A DNA stretch of 64,000 bases, from NCBI GenBank assembly GCA_021613375.1, contig CM038716.1, forward strand, positions 8,367,491 through 8,431,490, given 5' to 3'. The notes below the pieces were generated by a model. The model did no database searches, was not told where the DNA came from, and saw only the letters and a list, made by a program, of their open reading frames with translations. Positions within the stretch are counted from its first letter, which is position 1, and every line of letters begins with the position of its first letter. The translations under genes were made by a program, and so were the position numbers. This DNA comes from Megaleporinus macrocephalus. Lineage: Eukaryota > Chordata > Actinopteri > Characiformes > Anostomidae. Of the stretch, positions 12,742 to 23,910 are shown one piece after another.

Positions 12742-12840
12742 ATCTTAGGGACCCTCCGCTGCCATGGCAACCGCAGCAGCCGTCACCGCACCAACGAGAC
12801 ACTGCTGCATGATCTAGCACGGCTTCAAGACAGTTTGTAG
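12742..12840 (+). CDS. Candidate terminal coding exon of an unidentified gene
   Basis: Directly after a strong acceptor-like sequence (TTCTGCTTTAG) a frame starting ATC stays open for 32 codons and ends at TAG (12838-12840). The peptide begins ILGTLRCHGNRSS and ends LLHDLARLQDSL. Composition favours coding: GC-rich, with CGC and CGT arginine codons, in a neighbourhood of simple repeats. It contains an N-glycosylation-type NET triplet and a Leu-rich amphipathic tail. I do not recognise the family. Against it: an open run of 32 codons is not rare by chance, no matching upstream exon is visible in the window, and a GA repeat follows at once. A CCATGG start at 12762 would give only a short unrelated frame. 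Confidence 0.3.
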   Translation: MLGTLRCHGNRSSRHRTNETLLHDLARLQDSL

Positions 12841-12847
12841 TGCGGGG

Positions 12848-13107
12848 GCGTAAAGGGAGAGAGCGAGTGAGACAGAGTGAGAGAGACAGAGAGAGAGAGA
12901 GAGCGAGACAGAGAGAGAGAGAGAGAGAGAGAGCGAGTCAGAGAGAGCGAGACAGAGAGTGAGAGAGACAGAGAGAGAGAGCGAGACAGAGAGAGCGAGA
13001 CAGAGAGTGAGAGAGACAGAGAGAGAGAGCGAGACAGAGAGTGAGAGAGACAGAGAGAGAGAGCGAGACAGAGAGTGAGAGAGACAGAGAGAGAGAGAGA
13101 CAGAGGA
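12848..13107. repeat. GA-rich minisatellite
   Basis: Tandem variants of AGAGAGAGCGAGACAGAGAG and TGAGAGAGACAGAGAGAGAG. Long Ser/Leu-rich frames on the minus strand are composition artefacts. Confidence 0.95.
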
Positions 13108-13289
13108 CAACGTGTCTCCTTAGCCAAAATTAAGTCTAAGGGTCCAAAAATCATTCCATGATCACATAACCCATCCAGATGGATCGCAATTTTCGAAATT
13201 AATAAAATTCTCGTATATAAACATTCTTTCAACTCAAAACAAATTCAACCTCCAGTTCATACAGTACAGTCTATATAAGCTGCTGTTCA
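13108..13289. other. Unique spacer
   Basis: AT-rich sequence without recognisable gene or repeat. Confidence 0.4.
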
Positions 13290-13434
13290 GATCAACCACC
13301 TCCTTCTATCTCCACTCACTGTCCACTGTATCAGCTCCACTGAGCATACAGGAGCTCCACTTACAGACTGTAGTTCATCTGATTCTCTGTATACTTTATT
13401 ACTCTGTTCTTTGATGATCAGGACCCCCACTGGG
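13290..13434 (+). repeat. Dispersed teleost repeat, copy A (partial)
   Basis: Carries the segments AGGAGCTCCACTTACAGACT, GTAGTTCATCTGATTCTCTG and TGATGATCAGGACCCCCAC, shared with copies at 26.5, 34.1, 40.1 (reverse) and 52.1 kb. From memory this family is widespread in teleosts; I cannot assign its class. It is truncated where the SINE-like sequence starts. Confidence 0.7.
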
Positions 13435-13655
13435 GCTGGAGTCAATCCCAGCATCATCAAGCAAAGGTGGGGTACACCATGGACAGGTTGCCAGTCTACT
13501 GCATGGCCAACCCTCCCTCACACACTCACACCTACGGTCAGTTTAGAGTGAGGATCAACCTAACATGCATGTGTTTGGACTGTGAGAGGAAACCGGAGTA
13601 CCCGGAGGAACCCACTCAAGCACGGGGAGAACATACACACTCCTTTTCTCCAATC
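13432..13655 (-). mobile_element. SINE-like repeat, reverse copy 1
   Basis: Read on the minus strand this matches the body of the repeat at 39.37-39.66 kb. Recognisable plus-strand words are GGCTGGAGTCAATCCCAG, CCATGGACAGGTTGCCAGTC, CATGTGTTTGGACTGTGAG and CACGGGGAGAACATACACAC. The tRNA-like head is missing, so the copy is 5'-truncated. Its family is common in fish genomes by recollection. Confidence 0.7.
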
Positions 13656-14227
13656 CGATTGAATTAATTCTGATTATAGATACAGACTGAAGTGTTTATA
13701 TGCTTACCCTATGCAAATCTTCGTTTACATGCACACTACGAGTAATCGGATCCAACATTACACGCATACATAGAGTACGTCTTGGTGTAAATGTTACCAT
13801 GACAACAAGCATCAGGCGTGGTCAGTCAAAGTTTGACCAGCTGAAGTATAGTTACCTGAGTTTTCAGTTAGTGCGCTCGTGTTTTTAATTGTTTTAAAAT
13901 GATGGCGGAGTCAGGAAGACATACTTCACATACTTATTAAAGACTTCATCTATAATTTAGTATAACTGGACAGTGGGCGGAGCCGCTTTCATCATTCTGC
14001 TTTTTAGCTTTGTGATACGCCAATCTGAGAAACTTCCAGTTTTTAATTTGCTCTATAGTTCGTGTAAACCCACCATCGTTCATTTGCTCATATACTTCTC
14101 TGAACAGCTCGTTATTGCTTTACAGCGTCCATCCTGCTATTTTTAAATCTTTTAAGGTTTGAATCATGAACTTTGTCTCCTCAAGACCAGTTTCTACCTC
14201 CCGCCATGTTGAAACTTCCTCTATGCA
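13656..14227. other. Possible MITE-derived sequence with ATCGGAT motifs
   Basis: Contains TCCGATTGAATTAATTCTGA near 13655 and GAGTAATCGGATCC near 13740. Similar words (TCCGATTGAGCTATTAGTCA) return near 16322 beyond the next element, suggesting that one older MITE-like sequence was split by the 14.2-16.1 kb element. This is inference from short words only. No gene recognised. Confidence 0.35.
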
Positions 14228-16113
14228 AAGGTATTGAAAGTATTCCCATTCATTTCTCAGGTAGAATATAGATACTAGGGTTTAGAAATACTTCTGTAGA
14301 AGTTGAAGCATCAACTCAAGCTTTTTGCTCCAGTAAAAGTGTAAAATTACTGATTTTAGAACTACTTAAAGTATAAAGTAAAAGTAATGTAAGGAAAAAA
14401 ATGGCATTAAGGACAAAAGCTTAGGCCGCACCACAGGGGTCTATAGTGCACTAGCCCACCTCCCCAAAAACCCCATTCTTCTAAAAGCCATAATGACTAT
14501 AATGTTATATTAAAATGTTGATGTTGATAAATTTGGGATGCGCTAGGCTTCCTGTTTCAGCTCATATACACCCATTAAACATGAATGTAGTTTAGTACAA
14601 TATAAGTATATTAAAGAAGCATATCTGTTACTACTGAACATTAACATGTGTTTCATGGAGCAGAAGATATGATGACTAGTTGTCTATAAGTATTGTAATG
14701 AAGTCAAACTTCAAAGACATGTTATCAATAATCTTTACTGGAATGTAAATGTACATGAATGAAAACAAGCTGAAATGAAATAGGAGAAACAAGACTATGT
14801 TTAAAATGTGAGGAGTAGAAAGTACTGATAATGGAGTGTAAATATAAGGAGTAGAAAGTACTGATAATGGAGTGTAAATGTAAGTAGTAGAAAGTACTGA
14901 TAATGGAGTGTAAATGTAAGCAATAGAAAGTACTGATAATGGAGTGTAAATGTAAGGAGTAGAAAGTACAGATAATGGAGTGTAAATGTAAGGAGTAGAA
15001 AGTACTGATAATGGAGTGTAAATGTACGGAGTAGAAAGTACTGATAATGGAGTGTAAATGTAAGGAGTAGAAAGTACTGATAATGGAGTGTAAACGTAAG
15101 GAGTAGAAAGTACTGATAATGGAGTGTAAACGTAAGGAGTAGAAAGTACTGATAATGGAGTGTAAATGTAAGGAGTAGAAAGTACTGATAATGGAGTGTA
15201 AATGTAACGAGTAGAAAGTACTGATAATGGAGTGTAAATGTAAGGAGTAGAAAGTACTGATAATGGAGTGTAAATGTAAGGAGTAGAAAGTACAGATAAT
15301 GGAGTGTAAATGTAAGGAGTAGAAAGTACAGATAATGGAGTGTAAATGTAAGGAGTAGAAAGTACAGATAATGGAGTGTAAATGTAAGGAGTAGAAAGTA
15401 CTGATAATGGAATGTAAATGTAAGGAGTAGAAAGTACTGATAATGGAGTGTAAATGTAAGGAGTAGAAAGTACTGATAATGGAGTGTAAATGTAAGGAGT
15501 AGAAAGTACAGATAATGAAGTGTAAATGTAAGTAGAAGAAAGTACAGATAATGGTGTGTAAATGTAAGGAGTAGAAAGTACTGATAATGGAATGTAAATG
15601 TAAGGAGTAGAAAGTACTGATAATGGAGTGTAAATGTAAGGAGTAGAAAGTACTGATAATGGAATGTAAATGTAAGGAGTAGAAAGTACTGATAATGGAG
15701 TGTAAATGTAAGGAGTAGAAAGTACTGATAATGGAGTGTAAATGTAAGGAGTAGAAAGTACAGATAATGAAGTGTAAATGTAAGTAGAAGAAAGTACAGA
15801 TAATGGTGTGTAAATGTAAGGAGTAGAAAGTACTGATAATGGAGTGTAAATGTAAGGAGTAGAAAGTACAGATAATGGAATGTAAATGTAAGGAGTAGAA
15901 AGTACTGATAATGGAGTGTAAATGTAAGGAGTAGAAAGTACTGATAATGGAATGTAAATGTAAGGAGTAGAAAGTACTGATAATGGAGTGTAAATGTAAG
16001 GAGTAGAATTAAAAAGTCAGCTGAATAATTATTACTCCAGTAGAGTATAAATAACCAAAATATCTATTTAAGTAAGGTAACAATGTATTTGTACTTCACT
16101 ACTTGACACCTCT
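14228..16113. mobile_element. Mobile element with internal 36-bp array
   Basis: The left end reads GCAAAGGTATTGAAAGTATT and the right end ACTACTTGACACCTCTGC, whose reverse complement GCAGAGGTGTCAAGTAGT resembles the left end. Element-type sequence (CTTTTTGCTCCAGTAAAAGT; CTACTTAAAGTATAAAGTA) precedes the array, and CTCCAGTAGAGTATAAATAA then AAGTAAGGTAACAATGTATT follows it. These flanks match a high-copy teleost repeat by recollection; the class is not certain. The internal array is listed separately. Confidence 0.6.
14806..16008. repeat. 36-bp minisatellite, ~33 copies
   Basis: The unit is GTAAGGAGTAGAAAGTACTG followed by ATAATGGAGTGTAAAT. AGTACTGATA at 15001 and 15037 fixes the period. Variants (CAGATAAT for CTGATAAT, AATGG for GAGTGG-type changes, AGTAGAAGAAAG units at about 15530 and 15784) recur in the same order about 250 bases apart, indicating a multi-unit duplication. 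It lies inside the mobile element at 14228-16113. Confidence 0.96.
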
Positions 16114-16358
16114 GCCTCTATGACGCTATAGTACATGTGACTGGGAATGTAATCAGATACAGGCGTTTAAAGGTGGCTATTATTCTTCTATTAAACAGAT
16201 TATTTAAGGGATTACCCACCTCCTTCAATCAGATAAACATTGTAATCGGAAGACCTCAATGACTAATAGCTTAATCGGAATAGGATACCTTCATGTATAC
16301 ACCTCAATCCAAATAGACTAGTCCGATTGAGCTATTAGTCAGATTATTAACGGAGTAG
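16114..16358. other. MITE-like remnant
   Basis: Contains TAATCGGAAT, TCCGATTGAGCTATTAGTCA and similar ATCGGA words also present near 13.65-13.75 kb. Probably the other half of a split MITE. Confidence 0.35.
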
Positions 16359-16475
16359 CCACTGTCCACTCTATTAGACACTCCTACTACTTGCTGGTCC
16401 ACCTTGTAGATGTAAAGTCAGAGACAGTAGCTCATCTGCTGCAGCACAGTTTGTGTTCCTCTAGTTCTAGATGAT
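16359..16475 (+). repeat. Dispersed teleost repeat, 3'-half fragment
   Basis: CACTGTCCACTCTATTAGAC, CACCTTGTAGATGTAAAGTC and GCACAGTTTGTGTTCCTCTA match copies near 52.3 kb, and in reverse complement 26.8 and 39.7 kb. Confidence 0.75.
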
Positions 16476-16492
16476 GGAAACCTATTTATCAG

Positions 16493-16589
16493 CATCTTGA
16501 TCTCATTTTCCATCTCAAACTCTCGGAGCAGCTTCAAGAGGCTGAAGAGACGAGCAGCTCCACCTTTATTAACACCACGACCCCAACCT
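16493..16589 (+). CDS. Weak candidate internal exon
   Basis: Begins after TATTTATCAG and ends before GTAAGT. The frame gives 32 residues beginning HLDLIFHLKLSEQ and ending FINTTTPT plus one base. The canonical donor CCT|GTAAGT and an amphipathic Glu/Gln-rich peptide are the only support. The segment directly follows a dispersed-repeat fragment, so a chance frame is quite possible. Confidence 0.2.
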
Positions 16590-16874
16590 GTAAGTAGCAG
16601 CCATGCTGTGTGAGTGTATCACTGTTTGCTGGTGGAAGCAGATCATCTTCAACTGCTACTCGCTCTGAAGTTCCACTGCGAGTAACATCTTTAATCTGCT
16701 TTGTGTTTGATGTCCAGATGAAAGCGAGTAGCTGGTATAGGCAACTGAAGTTCTCTTCTTTCCTCGCTCTCATGCATTATTTCTATCTCTCTCTCTCGTT
16801 CACTCTCTCTCCCTGTGTCTGTCTCTTACATAATCTCTCAATCACTCTCGTTTGCTCTCTCACTTTCTCCTCAG

Positions 16875-16951
16875 GTGTTGTGGTATCACCATGGAGACGC
16901 TGCTCACCAGCTGAGTTATATTTTGGGATGCTGAGATGGCCAGAATATTAA
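16875..16951 (+). CDS. Weak candidate terminal exon pairing with 16493-16589
   Basis: Follows a good acceptor (CTTTCTCCTCAG). Joined in phase to the preceding candidate (T plus GT) it continues CVVVSPWRRCSPAELYFG and ends at TAA (16949-16951). The intervening 285 bases would be a normal short fish intron. It is a hypothesis only: the downstream GA array begins two dozen bases later. Confidence 0.18.
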
Positions 16952-16957
16952 CAGAGA

Positions 16958-16993
<36 letters not shown>

Positions 16994-18540
16994 AGATTGA
17001 GAGAGAGAGCGAAAGCAGAGTGCAAGAGAGAGAAGGCGAGAACAGAGCGAGAGAGATAGAGAACAGGACGAGAAAGAGAGAGAGTCTCAGACAGAAAGGG
17101 AGTGAGTGAGAACAGAATAAGAGAGAGAGAACAGAATGAGGAAAAGAGATAGTGAGTGAGAGTGCCAGACAGAGTCAGAGAGAACGAGTGAGAGAGATAG
17201 AGAACTAAGTGAGACAGAGAGAGAGTGAGAGAGAGACCAGAGTGAGAGAGATAACTGAGTGAGAGAGATAGAGAACTAAGTGAGACAGAGAGAGAAAGTG
17301 AGAGAGAACAGAGTAAGAGAGAGAGAGAACAGAGTGAGAGAGATAACTGAGTGAGAGATAGAGAACTAAGTGAGACAGAGAGAGAAAGTGAGAGAGAACA
17401 GAGTGAGAGAGAGAGAACAGAGTGAGAGAGATAACAGAGTGAGAGAGATAGAGAACTAAGCGAGACAGAGAGAGAGAGTAGGTGAGAGAGAGAACAGAGT
17501 GAGAGAGAGAACAGAGTGAGAGAGATAGAGAACTAAGCGAGACAGAGAGAGAGAGAGAGTACGTGAGAGAGAACAGAGTGAGAGAGAGAACAGAGTAAAA
17601 GAGATAGAGTACTAAGCGAGACAAAGTAAGAGTGAGAGAGAACAGAGTGAGAGAGAACAGAGTGAGAGAGATAGAGAATTAAGCGAGACAGAGAGAGAGA
17701 GAGTAAGTGAGAGAGAACAGAGTGAGAGAGAGAACACAGTAAAAGAGATAGAGTACTAAGCGAGACAGAGAGAGTGAGAGAGAACAGAGTGAGAGAGATA
17801 ACAGAGTGAGAGAGATAGAGTACTAAGTGAGACAGAGTGAGAGTGAGAGAGAACAGAGTGAGAGAGAGAGAACAGAGTGAGAGAGAGAACAGAGTAAGAG
17901 AGATAGAGTACTAAGCGAGACAAAGAGAGTGAGAGAGAAAAGAGTGAGAGAGAGAACAGAGTGAGAGAGATAGAGTACTAAGTGAGACAGAGAAAGTGAG
18001 AGAGAACAGAGTGAGAGAGAACAGAGTGAGAGAGAGAACAGAGTGAGAGTGATAGAGTACTAAGCGAGAAAGAGAGAGAACAGTGAGAGAGAACAGAGTG
18101 AGAGAGAGAGTAGAGTGAGAGAGAGATAACAGAGTGAGAGAGATAGAGAACTAAGCAAGAAAGAGAGAGAGTGAGTGAGAGAGAACAGAGTGAGTCAGAA
18201 AAAGAGAAAGAAAAGAGAGAATAGATAGAGAGAGACAGTGGAAGGAGCGAGAGAGAGATGGAGAGAGAAAAGAGAGAAAGATTAATAGGAGAGAGAGAGA
18301 CAGAAAGAGAAAAAAGTGACAAAGACAGAAAGAGAGAGACTTTAAAAAGACAGACAGAAACAGAGACAAAGCCGACAGACAGATGGAGACAAAGAGAGAA
18401 GACAGAGAGAGAAGAGAGACATACAGAGAGAAAGTGAGAACTGAAGATAAAGTACGAAAGAGAAAGAGACAGAGAGAGAAGAGAGTGAGATAAGGGAGAG
18501 AGCAAGAAGGAGACAGAGAGAGAGAAGAGAGAGATTAGGG
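16952..18540. repeat. Purine-rich minisatellite I
   Basis: Variants of AGAGAGAACAGAGTGAGAGA followed by GATAGAGAACTAAGCGAGAC, repeat length about 50-90 with variable GA runs. From about 18,180 the order decays to irregular GA/AAAG sequence. Minus-strand frames rich in Ser, Leu and His are artefacts. Confidence 0.93.
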
Positions 18541-21500
18541 AGAGAGAGGGAAGTAAAGATAGAGTATATATAGAGAGAGAGAGAAGAAAGAGATTAGAGA
18601 GAGAGAGAAGTGAAGATAGATTATATATATAGAGAGAGAAGGAGACAGAGAGAGAGATGAGAGAGATTAGGGAGAGAGAGAGAAGTGAAGATAGAGTATA
18701 TATAGAGGGAGAGAAGGAGACAGAGAGAGAGAAGAGAGAGATTAGGGAGAGAGAGAAGTGAAGATAGAGTATGTATATAGAGAGAGAGAAGGAGACAGAG
18801 AGAGAGATGAGAGAGATTAGGGAGAGAGAGAGAAGTGAAGATAGAGTATATATATATAGAGAGAGAATGAGACAGAGAGAGAGAAGAAAGAGATTAGGGA
18901 GAGAGAGAGAAGTGAAGATAGAGTATATATAGAGGGAGAGAAGGAGACAGAGAGAGAGAAGAGAGAGATTAGGGAGAGAGAGAGAAGTGAAGATAGAGTA
19001 TATATATATACAGAGGGAGAGAAGGAGACAGAGAGAGAGAGAAGAGAGAGATTAGGGAGAGAGAGAGAAGTGAAGATAGATTATATATATATAGAGAGAG
19101 AGAGAAGGAGACAGAGAAAGAGAAGAGAGAGATTAGGGAGAGAGAGAGAAGTGAAGATAGAGTATATATATATATAGAGAGAGAGAAGGAGACAGAGAGA
19201 GAGAAGAAAGAGATTAGGGAGAGAGAGAGAGAAGTGAAGATAGAGTATATATATATAGAGAGAGAAGGAGACAGAGAGAGAGAAGAGAGAGATTAGGGAG
19301 AGAGAGAGAAGTGAAGATAGATTATATATATATATATAGAGAGAGAGAAGGAGACAGAGCGAGAGAAGAGAGAGATTAGGGAGAGAGAGAAGTGAAGATA
19401 GAGTATATATATATATAGAGAGAGAAGGAGACAGAGAGAGAGAAGAGAGAGATTAGGGAGAGAGAGAAGTGAAGATAGAGTATATATATAGAGAGAAAAG
19501 GAGACAGAGAAAGAGAAGAGAGAGATTAGGGAGAGAGAGAGAAGTGAAGAGTATATATATAGAGAGAGAAGGAGACAGAGAGAGAGAAGAGAGAGATTAG
19601 GGAGAGAGAGAAGTAAAGATAGATTATATATAGAGAGAGAGAAGGAGAGAGAGAGAGAGAAGAAAGAGATTAGGGAGAGAGAGAGAAGTGAAGATAGAGT
19701 ATATATATATATAGAGAGAGAAGGAGACAGAGAAAGAGAAGAGAGAGATTAGGGAGAGAGAGAGAAGTGAAGATAGAGTATATATATAGAGAGAGAAGGA
19801 GACAGAGAGAGAGAAGAGAGAGATTAGAGAGAGAGAGAAGTGAAGATAGATTATATATATATAGAGAGAGAAGGAGACAGAGAGAGAGAAGAGAGAGATT
19901 AGAGAGAGAGAGAGAAGTGAAGATAGAGTATATATATAGAGAGAGAAGGAGACCGAGAGAGAGAAGAGAGAGATTAGAGAGAGAGAGAGAAGTGAAGATA
20001 GAGTATATATATATATAGAGAGAGGAGACAGAGAGAGAGAAGAGAGAGATTAGGGAGAGAGAGAGAGAAGTGAAGATAGATTATATATATAGAGAGAGAA
20101 GGAGACAGAGAGAGAGAAGAGAGAGATTAGGGAGAGAGAGAGAAGTGAAGATAGATTATATATATATAGAGAGAGAAGGAGACAGAGAGATAGAAGAGAG
20201 AGATTAGGGAGAGAGAGAAGTGAAGATAGAGTATATATATATAGAGGGAGAGAAGGAGACAGAGAGATAGAAGAGAGAGATTAGAGAGAGAGAGAGAGAG
20301 AAGTGAAGATAGAGTATATATATAGAGAGAGAGAAGGAGACAGAGAGATAGAAGAGAGAGATTAGCGAGAGAGAAGTGAAGACAGAGTATATATATAGAG
20401 GGAGAGAAGGAGACAGAGAGATAGAAGAGAGAGATTAGAGAGAGAGAGAGAAGTGAAGATAGAGTATATATATAGAGAGAGAAGGAGACAGAGAGAGAAG
20501 AGAGAGATTAGGGAGAGAGAGAAGTGAAGATAGATTATATATAGAGAGAGAGAAGGAGAGAGAGAGAGAGAGAGAAGAAAGAGATTAGGGAGAGAGAGAG
20601 AAGTGAAGATAGAGTATATATATAGAGAGAGAGAAGGAGACAGAGAGAGAGAAGAGAGAGATTAGAGAGAGAGAGAAGTGAAGATAGATTATATATATAT
20701 ATATAGAGAGAAGGAGACAGAGAGAGAGAAGAGAGAGATTAGAGAGAGAGAGAGAAGTGAAGATAGAGTATATATATAGAGAGAGAAGGAGACCGAGAGA
20801 GAGAAGAGAGAGATTAGAGAGAGAGAGAGAAGTGAAGATAGAGTATATATATATAGAGAGAGAGGAGACAGAGAGAGAGAAGAGAGAGATTAGGGAGAGA
20901 GAGAGAGAAGTGAAGATAGATTATATATAGAGAGAGAGAAGGAGACAGAGAGAGAGAAGAGAGAGATTAGGGAGAGAGAGAGAAGTGAAGATAGATTATA
21001 TATATATAGAGAGAGAAGGAGACAGAGAGATAGAAGAGAGAGATTAGGGAGAGAGAGAAGTGAAGATAGAGTATATATATATAGAGGGAGAGAAGGAGAC
21101 AGAGAGATAGAAGAGAGAGATTAGAGAGAGAGAGAGAGAAGTGAAGATAGAGTATATATATAGAGAGAGAGAAGGAGACAGAGAGATAGAAGAGAGAGAT
21201 TAGAGAGAGAGAAGTGAAGACAGAGTATATATATAGAGGGAGAGAAGGAGACAGAGAGATAGAAGAGAGAGATTAGAGAGAGAGAGAGAAGTGAAGATAG
21301 AGTATATATATAGAGAGAGAAGGAGACAGAGAGAGAGAAGAGAGAGATTAGGGAGAGAGAGAGAAGTGAAGATAGATTATATATATATATAGGGAGAGAA
21401 GGAGACAGAGAGAGAGAAGAGAGAGATTAGGGAGAGAGAGAGAAGTGAAGATAGATTATATATATATAGAGAGAGAAGGAGACAGAGAGAGAAGAGAGAG

Positions 21501-23412
21501 ATTAGGGAGAGAGAGACAAGTGAAGAGTATATATATAGAGAGAGAAGGAGACAGAGAGAGAGAAGAGAGAGATTAGGGAGAGAGAGAAGTGAAGATAGAT
21601 TATATATAGAGAGAGAGAAGGAGAGAGAGAGAGAGAGAAGAAAGAGATTAGGGACAGAGAGAGAAGTGAAGATAGAGTATATATATATAGAGAGAGAAGG
21701 AGACAGAGAGAGAGAAGAGAGAGATTAGGGAGAGAGAGAGAAGTGAAGATAGAGTATATATATAGAGAGAGAAGGAGACAGAGAGAGAAGAGAGAGATTA
21801 GGGAGAGAGAGAGAGAAGTGAAGATAGAGTATATATAGAGAGAGAAGGAGGACAGAGAGAGAGAGAGAGAGATTAGGGAGAGAGAGAGAAGTGAAGATAG
21901 ATTATATATATAGAGAGAGAAGTGAAGAGTATATATATAGAGAGAGAAGAGAGAGATTAGGGAGAGAGAGAGAAGTGAAGATAGAGTATATATATAGAGG
22001 GAGAGAAGGAGACAGAGAGATAGAAGAGAGAGATTAGGAGAGAGAGAGAAGTGAAGATAGAGTATATATAGAGAGAGAAGGAGACAGAGAGAGAAGAGAG
22101 AGATTAGGGAGAGAGAGAGAAGTGAAGATAGATATATATATAGAGAGAGAAGGAAGAGATAGAGAGAGAGAGAGATTAGGAGAGAGAGAGAAGTGAAGAT
22201 AGAGTATATATAGAGAGAGAAGGAGACAGAGAGAGAGAAGAGAGAGATTAGGGAGAGAGAGAGAAGTGAAGATAGAGTATATATATAGAGAGAGAAGGAA
22301 GAGATAGAGAGAGAAGAGAGAGATTAGGGAGAGAGAGAGAGAAGTGAAGATAGAGTATATATATAGAGAGAGAAGGAGACAGAGAGATAGAAGAGAGAGA
22401 TTAGAGAGAGAGAGAAGTGAAGATAGAGTATATATATAGAGAGAGAAGGAGACGAGAGAGAAGAGAGAGATTAGGGAGAGAGAGAGAGAAGTGAAGATAG
22501 ATTATATATATAGAGAGAGAGAAGTGAAGAGTATATATATAGAGAGAGAAGAGAGAGATTAGGGAGAGAGAGAGAAGTGAAGATAGAGTATATATATAGA
22601 GAGAGAAGGAGACAGAGAGAGAGAAGAGAGAGATTAGGGAGAGAGAGAGAAGTGAAGATAGAGTATATATATATAGAGAGAGAAGGAGACAGAGAGAGAG
22701 AAGAGAGAGATTAGGGAGAGAGAGAGAAGTGAAGATAGATTATATATATATAGAGAGAGAAGTGAAGAGTATATATATAGAGAGAGAAGTGAAGAGTATA
22801 TATATAGAGAGAGAAGAGAGAGATTAGGGAGAGAGAGAGAAGTGAATATAGAGTATATATATATATAGAGAGAGAAGGAGACAGAGAGAGAGAAGAGAGA
22901 GATTAGGGAGAGAGAGAGAGAAGTGAAGATAGAGTATATATATATATAGAGAGAGAAGGAGACAGAGAGAGAGAAGAGAGAGATTAGGGAGAGAGAGAGA
23001 AGTGAAGATAGATTATATATATAGAGAGAGAGAAGTGAAGAGTATATATATAGAGAGAGAAGAGAGAGATTAGGGAGAGAGAGAGAGAAGTGAAGATAGA
23101 GTATATATATATAGAGAGAGAAGGAGACAGAGAGAGAGAGAGAGAGATTAGGGAGAGAGAGAGAGAAGTGAAGATAGAGTATATATATAGAGAGAGAGAA
23201 GGAGACAGAGAGAGAGAAGAGAGAGATTAGGGAGAGAGAGAGAAGTGAAGATAGATTATATATATAGAGAGAGAGAAGTGAAGAGTATATATATATAGAG
23301 AGAGAAGAGAGAGATTAGGGAGAGAGAGAGAAGTGAAGAGTATATATAGAGAGAGAGAATAGAGAGATTAGGGAGAGAGAGACAAGTGAAGAGTATATAT
23401 AGAGAGAGAGGT
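18541..23412. repeat. Composite GA/TATATA minisatellite II, about 4.9 kb
   Basis: Each unit of roughly 75-90 bases contains GAGAGATTAGGGAGAGAGAG, AGTGAAGATAGAGTATATAT, a short TA run and GAGAGAAGGAGACAGAGAGA. Unit length varies with embedded TA and GA runs. A block of exactly 840 bases is duplicated: GACCGAGAGA occurs at 19951 and 20791, GAAGACAGAG at about 20377 and 21217. From about 21,900 rearranged short units (AGTGAAGAGTATATATA directly after GAGAGAGA) become frequent. Confidence 0.95.
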
Positions 23413-23599
23413 GACTGAGAGTAAGATGGAAAGAGAGACAGATACAGAGAAATGAGAGTTAGAGAGATATAGAGAAAAAATAAGAGATAGAGATGAAGAG
23501 AGAGATAGATGGAAGAAGAGAGTGAAATGATAGAGAGACAGAGAGAGAGATGGAAAGAGATGGAGAGAGAGAGATAAGGAGAGAAAGATAGGGAGAGAG
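23413..23599. repeat. Decayed purine-rich edge of the array
   Basis: Irregular GA-rich sequence with ATAGAGAGAC and GATGGAAAGAG words, no clear unit. Confidence 0.8.
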
Positions 23600-23890
23600 A
23601 TGTGACGGTGCCGTGTGATGAATGTTTCGATTCATTGAAGGTGACGTGGAGAAAAGGCCAGCGCGTCTTTAACCAATCACAGCTCATTACTGCTGACACA
23701 AACAGCTCTATCCACACAGATCAGCGCCCAGCCAGCTTACGGGTCAGCGCCGAGTTTAACAGCAGCAGGAGGGGTTACGTCACGGGTCATCGCCCAATCA
23801 GCAACTAGCAAAACAACAGCAAGTTCCTGCTGCTCAGTGGATCACAGCTGTCCCCTCCAGCAACCCCCCTCCACCCCCCGCCCCACCAGC
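23600..23890. promoter_or_regulatory. CpG-rich candidate regulatory stretch
   Basis: Between GA and AT arrays this short interval is rich in CpG and holds two CCAAT-type words (AACCAATCACAG at about 23671, CGCCCAATCAGC at about 23789), a CRE-like TTACGTCA at about 23775 and a GC-box-like CCCCGCCCC at about 23878. These are motifs of CpG-island promoters (NF-Y, CREB, Sp1 sites). No transcript start or adjacent gene is visible, so the role is inferred. A 68-codon plus-strand frame also crosses it. Confidence 0.3.
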
Positions 23891-23910
23891 GCCATAGCTA
23901 CTAGCTACTT

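Noticed and set aside
12762..12822. Start codon in CCATGG within the GC-rich segment
   Set aside because: The frame from that ATG closes within about 16 codons; the acceptor-led frame is longer and more protein-like.
23602..23808. Immunoglobulin-like exon (CDECFDSLKVTWRKG resembles a Cys...Trp pattern)
   Set aside because: No acceptor precedes it, no second Cys lies at the expected distance, and the region reads better as CpG-rich regulatory DNA.
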